From Nitrobacter sp035546855 (GTDB lineage: Bacteria; Pseudomonadota; Alphaproteobacteria; Rhizobiales; Xanthobacteraceae), in the NCBI GenBank assembly GCA_035546855.1, contig DASZVY010000019.1, positions 1 to 63,010 on the forward strand: a stretch of 63,010 nucleotides of DNA. The letters run 5' to 3'. Positions within the stretch are counted from its first letter, which is position 1; each line of letters starts with the position of its first letter. The translations under genes were made by a program, and so were the position numbers. The notes beneath the pieces are model-generated. The model saw nothing but the letters and a program-made list of their open reading frames with translations. It ran no database searches and was not told where the DNA came from. This document shows positions 27,343-34,425 of the stretch, in pieces.

Positions 27343-27969
27343 ATGTCCAAGAAGATGCAAAAGAAATCGCCCTCGCCGGGCGCGCGCGGGCGATCCGGCG
27401 GCAAGACTTCCGCTCGAACTGGAAAGCATCCAAGCCGGACTCCCGAACGTCAAACCGCAGCGGGCAAGGCCGCACAGCCCGCCAAGCGGCCGCCGGCCAA
27501 GGCGCCGGCCCTTACGGACGGAGCCCGCGCTCCCGCCTTCCGGCTGCAGCGCGATGGCGGCGCCGAGATCGCGTTGAGCGACTACGAGGGGCGGAAGCTT
27601 GTCATCTTTTTCTATCCCCGCGCGAATACCCCCGGCTGCACGCGAGAGGCGATCGATTTCACGCGGCTTTCCGGCATGTTCGCCGCTGCTGGGACGGCGA
27701 TTCTCGGCGTATCGGCGGACAGCCTTCGGACGCAGGAAACATTTCGGGACAAGCACGCCCTGTCGGTCCCGCTGCTTTCGGACCCCACGCACCGGATGCT
27801 TGAGGCTTACGGCGTCTGGGGCGAGAAATCGTTGTATGGCAAAACATTCCTGGGAATTCTTCGCACAACGGTGCTGATTGATGGAGCCGGACGAATCCAT
27901 CGGATCTGGCGCAACGTGAGGGTCGACGGCCATGCCGAGGAAGTGCTGGAAGCTGCCCGGAAGCTGTAA
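27343..27969 (+). CDS. BCP/PrxQ-type peroxiredoxin with basic N-terminal extension
   Basis: A 208-residue thioredoxin-fold peroxidase that reduces hydroperoxides. The peroxidatic Cys is in PRANTPGCTREA near residue 100, matching the PxxxTxxC signature. The resolving Cys expected five residues later in PrxQ/BCP is absent (the position is Asp), so it should work as a 1-Cys enzyme or use a partner. Residues 1-60 are a low-complexity Lys/Pro/Ala/Ser extension with no family counterpart that I know; it could bind nucleic acid or be disordered. A strong site AAAGGAAGG precedes the ATG. Confidence 0.88.
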   Translation: MSKKMQKKSPSPGARGRSGGKTSARTGKHPSRTPERQTAAGKAAQPAKRPPAKAPALTDGARAPAFRLQRDGGAEIALSDYEGRKLVIFFYPRANTPGCTREAIDFTRLSGMFAAAGTAILGVSADSLRTQETFRDKHALSVPLLSDPTHRMLEAYGVWGEKSLYGKTFLGILRTTVLIDGAGRIHRIWRNVRVDGHAEEVLEAARKL

Positions 27970-28070
27970 TCCCGAACCACCATTTCCCGAATGTTAACCA
28001 TGAACGGCTCAAATTAGCGCTCAAGTTGAGCCGACTGGAGTCCGTGTCAGGTCGGCGCGCGGGAGTGCCG

Positions 28071-29429
28071 ATGTCGTACCGTTCCAGTTCTCATGCCGAG
28101 TATCAGCAACATCACGCATATGAGCACGGACGCGTCGCCCATGCTCGCCGCTTCTCCCCCGCACAAGTCCACAAAGCGTCACCGCCGCCGACGCAGAACG
28201 GTTACACCATTGCCCATGCGGGCAAACAAGTCCGGCTGGGGCCGGTGGTGTTTTGGATCGTGGTCGGGACTGTCGTGCTGCTCGGCATATGGTCCGCGGC
28301 GACCGCGACGTATTTCACCTTCCGCGACGACGTGCTGACGCGTTTGATCGCGCGCCAGGCCAAGATGCAGTACGCCTATGAGGACCGTATCGCCGAGCTG
28401 CGCACCCGCATCGACCGCACCACCAGCCGGCAACTGCTGGATCAAGAGCAGTTCAGCAAAAAGCTGGATCAGATCATGCGCCGGCAGGCCGTGCTCGAAT
28501 CGCGCGCCGCGGCCCTGACCGCAATCCCCGATGGAGGCGTGACCGGATCGATCAAGGGCGCGTCCCGGAACACCCCTGATTCGGCGTCGACAAAACCCTC
28601 TCCGATCAGCGATTCGGCCATCTTCAAAACGCCGCCCGATCACCGGGCCCAGTTGGAATCCAAGAAGCCCGCCCTGCTCGCTTCGCAAGCCGGGCCGCAC
28701 ACAAAAGAGCAGGGCGCCAGCGACGTGCTGACTCACCTGGAGGCCTCGCTCGATCGGGTCGAAAGCCGTCAGATGGCGCAGCTCGCGTCGGCTGAGGGGC
28801 GGATGGAATCGAGCCTGCGCCGAATGCGGGGCCTGTTCTCCGAACTTGGCCTCAACTCCTCTCAGATGAAGGCCGTGACCGCGCACGGCGGCGGCGTCGG
28901 CGGACCTTACGTGCCGGTCCGGCTTCGCTCCGGGGCCGATCCGTTCGACCGCGAGCTTTACCGGGTGAGCCTGACCAAGGCACAGGTCGACGCCATGCAC
29001 CGGACGCTGGCGTTTGTTCCCTACCGCAAACCGGTGGCGGGCGAGCCTGAATTCACGTCCGGGTTCGGCATTCGCGTCGATCCGTTCTTCGGCCGGCCGG
29101 CGATGCACACCGGTCTCGACTTCCGCGCCTCGATGGGCGACCCCGTGCGAGCCACGGCCGACGGCAAGGTGGTCAGGGCTGGATGGGCCGGCGGCTATGG
29201 CCGCATGGTCGAGATCGACCACGGCAATGGCCTTTCGACACGGTACGGGCACCTTTCAAAAATCGATGTCCGGGTCGGAGAGAACGTCAAGATCGGACAG
29301 GTCGTTGGCGAAGTCGGCTCGACCGGCCGCTCGACCGGACCCCATTTGCACTATGAAACCCGGATCGACGGCCAGGCCGTCGATCCGCAGAAATTCCTCC
29401 GTGCCGGCGCGCGCCTAGCTGCGAGCTGA
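28071..29429 (+). CDS. membrane-anchored M23 peptidase (LytM type)
   Basis: A 452-residue cell-wall endopeptidase or regulator. It has a cytoplasmic His-rich N-terminus (YQQHHAYEHG), one membrane helix at about 57-80 (VVFWIVVGTVVLLGIWSA), a coiled coil at about 85-150, a variable linker, and a C-terminal LytM domain. The domain keeps the zinc motifs HTGLD (HxxxD) and HLHYE (HxH), so catalysis is plausible. GGGAG precedes the ATG. The 100-bp gap behind the peroxiredoxin gene holds an inverted repeat GGCTCAA/TTGAGCC (28006-28032) of unknown role. It converges on the Liv-binding-protein gene with 14 bp between. Confidence 0.9.
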   Translation: MSYRSSSHAEYQQHHAYEHGRVAHARRFSPAQVHKASPPPTQNGYTIAHAGKQVRLGPVVFWIVVGTVVLLGIWSAATATYFTFRDDVLTRLIARQAKMQYAYEDRIAELRTRIDRTTSRQLLDQEQFSKKLDQIMRRQAVLESRAAALTAIPDGGVTGSIKGASRNTPDSASTKPSPISDSAIFKTPPDHRAQLESKKPALLASQAGPHTKEQGASDVLTHLEASLDRVESRQMAQLASAEGRMESSLRRMRGLFSELGLNSSQMKAVTAHGGGVGGPYVPVRLRSGADPFDRELYRVSLTKAQVDAMHRTLAFVPYRKPVAGEPEFTSGFGIRVDPFFGRPAMHTGLDFRASMGDPVRATADGKVVRAGWAGGYGRMVEIDHGNGLSTRYGHLSKIDVRVGENVKIGQVVGEVGSTGRSTGPHLHYETRIDGQAVDPQKFLRAGARLAAS

Positions 29430-29443
29430 CCTGCCCTCCTCAG

Positions 29444-30673
29444 TCAGTGGTGCCCGACTTCGCCGGTAATGACGTCGCCGAACAGCCGCCAGGCCTCGCC
29501 GTCGAACTTCATCAATTGCATCTGTTCGATCGGGAAGAAGTCGTCGGGTGACGTGTTGACCTTGATGCCCGGCAGCATCATGTCCGTGGAAAAATCCTTC
29601 AGGTTGGCCGCCTGCTTCATCACGTTTGCGCGCGTCAGATTGTCTCCGCACTGCTTCAGCACCTGAACCATCGTCTGCGCCTGAACGTAACCGTAGACGT
29701 TGTTGGCGTTGGTCTTGTCGCCCTCCGGGTAATACTTGTCCATGAAGGCCTCCCAGGTCTTGACGCCCGGATCGTTCTTCCACGTGGGATCGGTCGGGTC
29801 CTTCAGGTAGGCGGTGGAGATGATGCCTTTCGCATATTGAAGACCGGCGGGTTTCAGGACGGCCGCGACGGAGGTTGCCGTGTTGGCCAAGAAGAATTTC
29901 GGCTTCCAGCCAAGCTCCCCGACCTTGCGGATCGCCTGCGCCGATCCCTTCGGAGCCGCCCACGAAAAGAAAATGTCGGCGCCGGAATCATGGAGCGCGA
30001 CGATCTGTGAATCGATGGTCGGATCGGTGACCTCATAGGACTTGTCGGCGATGATCATGCCCGCTTTGTCGCCGAGGCCATCGCGCAATCCCTTGACCTG
30101 ATCCTTCCCGGCATCGTCGTTCTGCCAGAACACGGCGATCTTGCTGTTCGGAAAGTGATCCAGAATGTATTTCGCGTAGATGCGCCCTTCGCTCTGGTAA
30201 TTCGGCTGAAAGCCCATGGTCCACGGGAAATGCTTCGGATCGCCCCACTTGGTCGCGCCCGACGCGACGAAAAGCTGCGGCACCTTCTTGGCGTTCATGT
30301 ATTTCTGAATCGCCGCGTTCGACGGCGTCCCGAGCGGCTGGAAGATCAGCAGCACTTCGTCGCTTTCGACGAGTTTGCGCGCCTGCTCGATTGCCTTCGG
30401 CGGACTATAAGCATCGTCATACGAAATGAACTTGATCTTGCGGCCGTTGATGCCGCCTTCGGCATTGACCTTGTTGAAGTACGCCGCTTCCGACTTGCCG
30501 ATCACACCATAGGACGAGGCTGGACCGCTGTACGGCATGATGTTGCCGATCTTGATTTCCGTGTCGGTCGCGCCGGGGTCATATTTTTTCTGTGCGCTCG
30601 CCGGCCCGGCCATCGCCGCTATTGCCAACAACACGACGGCCGCAGTCGCACCTTGGATCGAGCGCTCCGACAT
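29444..30673 (-). CDS. Liv-type ABC transporter substrate-binding protein, orphan
   Basis: A 409-residue periplasmic type I binding protein of the branched-chain amino acid (LivK-like) family. It has a signal peptide ending PASA|QKK, then the fold beginning IKIGNIMPYSGPAS. No permease or ATPase gene is nearby, so it must share a transporter encoded elsewhere. The ligand is unknown; aromatic or carboxylic acids are common for this group in these bacteria. AGGGAG precedes the ATG of MSERSIQG. It is a clear paralogue of the protein at 53446-54636 (shared HFPWTMGF/HFPWTVGF, DPTIDSQ and LPGIKV segments). Confidence 0.9.
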   Translation of the reverse strand: MSERSIQGATAAVVLLAIAAMAGPASAQKKYDPGATDTEIKIGNIMPYSGPASSYGVIGKSEAAYFNKVNAEGGINGRKIKFISYDDAYSPPKAIEQARKLVESDEVLLIFQPLGTPSNAAIQKYMNAKKVPQLFVASGATKWGDPKHFPWTMGFQPNYQSEGRIYAKYILDHFPNSKIAVFWQNDDAGKDQVKGLRDGLGDKAGMIIADKSYEVTDPTIDSQIVALHDSGADIFFSWAAPKGSAQAIRKVGELGWKPKFFLANTATSVAAVLKPAGLQYAKGIISTAYLKDPTDPTWKNDPGVKTWEAFMDKYYPEGDKTNANNVYGYVQAQTMVQVLKQCGDNLTRANVMKQAANLKDFSTDMMLPGIKVNTSPDDFFPIEQMQLMKFDGEAWRLFGDVITGEVGHH

Positions 30674-30818
30674 CGTTTTCTCCCTATCGTTTATTTGTTT
30701 TATCGGAGAAGTGTCGCAGCCTCGGGCGGCAAGTGCAAGCAGCCGCCTATTCCGCAAGGCGGAACATGGGTTGCCGCTCGCGAAATAACGGGGTGATTTT
30801 GCTCAGAGCTGTCGTGCT

Positions 30819-31700
30819 TCAGGCTTTGTCTTTTTTCGAGCGCGAGATGAATTCAATCATCTTCGCTTCGTCGTCGTCTGGTGCGAACTCTTTCGCCTTG
30901 TCATACACATCCAGCGTGGTGCGCGCGACCGGCACGCCAGGCAGGAGCGTCTCGGCGAGGCGCACCGCATAAGCCACGTCCTTGTGTCGCAGCGCTGCCG
31001 TGAAGGATGCTTCCGAAAAATCGCGGGCGATCATTCGTTTGGAATGACGGATCACTTGCGGGCTCGCGACCGCCCCGGTCGCCATCGCCTCCGCCACAAG
31101 GTTCATGTTGAGCCCCGCGCGCTCGGCAATCGCCAGTCCTTCCGCGAGGCTCGCGATCTGCACCGCGCCCATGAGATTGTTGATCAGCTTATAGACGGTG
31201 CCGCTGCCGACAGCGCCGAAATGCCGGATCGTATTGCCGATGGGTGCGAGGAAAGGCTCGGCACGCTTGAGATCGGCAGCGTCAGCGCCGACCAACAATG
31301 TCAGCTTGCCTTCCGCGGCCGCCGCCGGCAGCCCCGTCACGGGGCAATCAATGTAAGCGAGACCGCGCTCGCGCAGCTCGCGGGCCATATCGAGGACGTG
31401 CTGGTAGGAAACTGTCGAGCATTCGACGGCGAGAGAACGGGCCTGCGCGGTTTCGACAACGCCATCCTTGCCAAGCCATATCGCCTGCGACGCTTCGTCA
31501 TCCGCCACCATGGTGACGATCGCGTCGGCGCCGAACGCTGCGTCTGCTGGCGAACTCGCCCACCGCGCGCCGCGCGCGATCAGATCCTCAGCCTTGGTTT
31601 TGGTGCGGTTCCACACCGCAACTTCGAAGCCGGCGTCGACATAGCGTCCCGCCATGCCGTGTCCCATGCGACCGAGACCGATGAAAGCGACGTTCGCCAT
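30819..31700 (-). CDS. beta-hydroxyacid dehydrogenase family protein
   Basis: A 293-residue NAD(P)-dependent oxidoreductase of the 3-hydroxyisobutyrate dehydrogenase family. The N-terminal Rossmann motif is FIGLGRMGHGMAGR; the substrate motif DCPVTGLPAAAAEGKLTLLVG and the catalytic Lys in GSGTVYKLINN near residue 170 are present. The actual substrate (3-hydroxyisobutyrate, tartronate semialdehyde, glyoxylate and others) is not distinguishable. A repeat-containing gap separates it from the TetR gene upstream. Confidence 0.88.
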   Translation of the reverse strand: MANVAFIGLGRMGHGMAGRYVDAGFEVAVWNRTKTKAEDLIARGARWASSPADAAFGADAIVTMVADDEASQAIWLGKDGVVETAQARSLAVECSTVSYQHVLDMARELRERGLAYIDCPVTGLPAAAAEGKLTLLVGADAADLKRAEPFLAPIGNTIRHFGAVGSGTVYKLINNLMGAVQIASLAEGLAIAERAGLNMNLVAEAMATGAVASPQVIRHSKRMIARDFSEASFTAALRHKDVAYAVRLAETLLPGVPVARTTLDVYDKAKEFAPDDDEAKMIEFISRSKKDKA

Positions 31701-31782
31701 AGACTAGGGCCTCGAATCCAAAGTGCGTTTCATTGTGTAGCATCCTCTCGTAGCGAACCCCGGATGCGAAGAGCCTACACTC

Positions 31783-31852
31783 GTGTCCCGAATCCGAAGT
31801 TCGCCCTACCTTGCAGCCGCTTCATGGCGAACTTCTGAACCACCACACTAGG
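31783..31852. repeat. palindromic repeat family B, copy 3
   Basis: Inverted arms GAAGTTCGCC and GGCGAACTTC inside a longer unit that starts GTGTCCCGAATCCGAAG and ends TTCTGAACCACCACACTAG. The edge CTA is the reverse complement of the TetR gene's TAG stop codon, so the repeat abuts and overlaps the gene end. Confidence 0.75.
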
Positions 31853-32474
31853 ACATCAGATATCCCGTCACAAGGCGCGTGCCGGCGTTGACAAGCGCTT
31901 CCATCGTCTTGTCCGAAAGCACCTCGGTTTCGTGCAGCACCGCGTTATGAGTCAGCGCCTCGATCGTGGTTACGCATACGAACGATGCGAGCTCCAGATC
32001 ATCGACGCGGAGTTCGTCCAGACGGCTTTCAAGATACGTCCTGAACAGAATGAAATTCTGACGGCTGAAGATTTCCACGTCCTTGAGCTTGCCGACGCGG
32101 GGAATCTGCTCCGCAAGCACACGATGCAGTTTTGGATTGACACGGTGCGCTTTGATCGCGGCGACAATCATCTTGCGCACTGCCGTTTCCACTGGCTGCG
32201 ACGAAACCTCCGCCAGTTCGCCCCGGACCGTTTTCATGATTTCCTGCTGATGACGCTCGATAACTGCGGCGACGAGCGCCTCCTTGCCGGGAAAATACTG
32301 GTAGAGCGAACCGACGCTCACCCCCGCCACGTCCGCGATATGGTTGGTGCTGGCCTTGTCGAAGCCTTCCCTGACAAGAATGCGAGCGGTCGCTTCGACC
32401 AGCGCGTCCACCGTCATGCGCGACCGCGCCTGAGCGGCGATTTTCCTGGGTTTTGTCGACGGTTTGCGCACCAT
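31848..32474 (-). CDS. TetR-family transcriptional regulator
   Basis: A 208-residue TetR/AcrR repressor. After a basic N-terminal tail (MVRKPSTKPRKIAAQARSR), the helix-turn-helix reads TNHIADVAGVSVGSLYQYFPGKEALV at about residues 42-67; the C-terminal ligand domain is helical. It is divergent from a DinB-family gene across about 120 bp, with a candidate operator between them, which suggests local autoregulation and control of dinB. Its stop codon lies in a repeat element. Confidence 0.9.
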   Translation of the reverse strand: MVRKPSTKPRKIAAQARSRMTVDALVEATARILVREGFDKASTNHIADVAGVSVGSLYQYFPGKEALVAAVIERHQQEIMKTVRGELAEVSSQPVETAVRKMIVAAIKAHRVNPKLHRVLAEQIPRVGKLKDVEIFSRQNFILFRTYLESRLDELRVDDLELASFVCVTTIEALTHNAVLHETEVLSDKTMEALVNAGTRLVTGYLMS

Positions 32475-32507
32475 CTTTCATGCCGTCAATGCGAGTATCA
32501 AAAGCGA

Positions 32508-32519
32508 ATGATCGCTCAT
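32508..32519. promoter_or_regulatory. candidate TetR operator
   Basis: ATGA-TCGC-TCAT, a near-palindrome inside a somewhat longer symmetric region (GAATGATCG and TCATATTC), 34 bp before the tetR start and about 77 bp before the dinB start. This position and shape suit an autoregulatory TetR site; it is inferred from symmetry only. Confidence 0.4.
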
Positions 32520-32595
32520 ATTCTGCCTGATGTGAAAACAGCACGCAACATCTTGCGCGATGCGACGATGCGCAAGCGATTCAGGAGATCACGAC

Positions 32596-33099
32596 ATGCA
32601 TGACACGTTGCAACGACTATTCCGGTACAAGGCTTGGGCGAACGATGAGCTTTTGACCGTTCTGGCCAGACTTGACCGTGAGTCTCCCGTCACGGGATTG
32701 GCTATCAAGGCCCTGAGCCACAGCTATGTCGTCGACCGGATTTTCGCCGCGCACATGAGGCGAAAAGCCCACGCCTACGCATCGGCCAACTTAAGCGAGT
32801 TGCCGACGCTCGATTCCCTGTCCGCGGACCTCAGAACAAGCGATCGGGAGTACATCGATTACGTCCGCTCGCTCGATCGCGATCAACTGGCAGAACCGAT
32901 CGACTTCACATTCACCGACGGCGCCGCCGGCAGAATGTCACGCGAGGAAATGCTGATGCATGTGATCACTCACGGCATCGGCCATCGCGGCCAGATCAGC
33001 GCGCTCATGCTGCTCAATTCGCTGCCGGCGGCGAAGGATGGCTTTACGACCTATCTCCATGAAGCGGAGGCATCGGAAAGAGGACGGATTGCGGCGTGA
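32596..33099 (+). CDS. DinB/YfiT-family putative metal-dependent protein
   Basis: A 167-residue four-helix protein of the DinB superfamily. The His triad expected for metal binding is visible: His near residue 42 (LSHSYVVD) and two in HVITHGIGHRGQ near residue 125-133. The family includes thiol-dependent transferases and damage-inducible proteins of unknown role. AGGAG precedes the ATG of MHDTLQR. It is divergent from the TetR gene, which probably represses it. Confidence 0.87.
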   Translation: MHDTLQRLFRYKAWANDELLTVLARLDRESPVTGLAIKALSHSYVVDRIFAAHMRRKAHAYASANLSELPTLDSLSADLRTSDREYIDYVRSLDRDQLAEPIDFTFTDGAAGRMSREEMLMHVITHGIGHRGQISALMLLNSLPAAKDGFTTYLHEAEASERGRIAA

Positions 33100-33136
33100 C
33101 GTGCGCCACCGTCGCCATCGTTTCCTGTTTGCGATC

Positions 33137-33172
33137 CGTCCCTTACAAGGAGCTTTCTTCTTGTACGGGACG
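33137..33172. terminator. hairpin between dinB and prfB
   Basis: Arms CGTCCCTTACAAG and CTTGTACGGGACG with one mismatch and a 10-nt loop lie in the 113-bp gap between convergent dinB and prfB. There is no T run, so it may be a bidirectional, factor-assisted terminator or an mRNA-end stabiliser. Confidence 0.45.
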
Positions 33173-33212
33173 TGATCAAACCTCGGGGCCGATGCTTAGC
33201 CATTGAAAAGGG

Positions 33213-34344
33213 CTAATCCACATCCTCGATCGCGCCCGGCGCCGTGCCAAAAGCCTTTTGCGCGAGCGTGGCGGCCATAAACTCATCGAGATCGCCGTCG
33301 AGCACCCCCGACGTATCGGAGGTCTGCACGCCGGTGCGCAAATCCTTGACCATCTGATAGGGCTGCAAAACGTACGAGCGGATTTGATGGCCCCAACCGA
33401 TGTCGGTCTTGGCCGCCTGATCGGCCGCGGCCTGCTCCTCGCGCTTCTTCAGTTCGATTTCGTAGAGCCTCGCCCGCAGCATGTCCCAGGCCTGCGCGCG
33501 GTTCTTGTGCTGCGAACGGCCCGCCTGACACACCACCGCAACACCGGTCGGAATGTGGGTCAGCCGCACCGCGGACTCGGTCTTGTTGACGTGCTGGCCG
33601 CCCGCGCCCCCCGATCGCATCGTATCGGTGCGAACATCGGATTCCTTGATGTCGATCTTGATGGTGTCGTCGACAACAGGAAAAATCGCCACGCTCGAAA
33701 ACGAGGTGTGACGGCGCGCGTTGGAATCGAACGGCGAGATTCGCACCAGCCGATGCACCCCCGCCTCGGTCTTCAGCCAGCCGTAAGCATTGTGGCCGCT
33801 GACCTGGATGGTCGCGGACTTGATCCCGGCTTCTTCACCGGGCGTTTCCTCCAGATACTCGATCTTGAAGCCGTGCTTTTCGGCCCAGCGCGTGTACATG
33901 CGCAACAGCATCGAGGCCCAATCCTGGCTTTCGGTGCCGCCGGCGCCGGCATGCACCTCGAGATAGGTGTTGAAGCGATCGGCCTCGCCCGAGAGCAGCG
34001 CCTCGAGTTCGCGCCGCGCGACCTCCTTCTTGAGCGCCTTCAGCGCCGCCTCGGCCTCGTCGACAATACCCTGATCGTTCTCAGCCTCGCCAAGTTCGAT
34101 CATCTCCACGTTGTCGGTGAGCTCGCGCTCGACCTTGCCGATGCCAGTCAGCGAATCCTCCAGCGAGGTTCGCTCCTGCATCAGCTTCTGGGCTTTCTGG
34201 GGATCGTTCCAGAGATTGGGGTCTTCCGCGAGCTTGTTCAGCTCCGCGAGACGTGCGGTGGATGCATCGACGTCAAAGATGCCTCCTCAGCAGCCCGACT
34301 GACTGCTTGATCTCTTCGACGATTTTTTCGATTTCAGCGCGCAT
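33213..34344 (-). CDS. prfB: peptide chain release factor 2, programmed +1 frameshift
   Basis: RF2 recognises UGA and UAA stops. The gene is in two frames: codons 1-23 run from the ATG at 34344 to CTT at 34276, followed in frame by TGA (34275-34273). Skipping one base (T at 34275) reads on as GAC GTC GAT and gives a protein of about 376 residues, the usual RF2 length. The peptidyl-hydrolysis motif GGQ is in SGGAGGQHVNKTES. A shorter frame from 34181 lacks the N-terminal domain and is not the real start. It follows mrcA by 81 bp and probably shares its transcript. Confidence 0.95.
34273..34287 (-). promoter_or_regulatory. prfB recoding site (internal Shine-Dalgarno plus CTT TGA C)
   Basis: On the minus strand the sequence reads AGGAGG-CAT-CTT-TGA-C. 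The internal Shine-Dalgarno is 3 nt before the slippery CTT, the arrangement known from E. coli prfB (AGGGGG-TAT-CTT-TGA-C). Low RF2 leaves the in-frame UGA unread and favours the +1 shift, so RF2 controls its own synthesis. Confidence 0.93.
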
Positions 34345-34425
34345 GGACTTCTTTGGTTCGCGGCTCCGCCGCCCCTCGAGATGATCGGGCTCATGTAGCG
34401 GGCAGCGCCGCAAAGCGCAATCGGG

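Noticed and set aside
33213..34181. prfB as a truncated 322-residue gene or a pseudogene with an early stop
   Set aside because: The early TGA sits in a canonical recoding site that restores full-length RF2.
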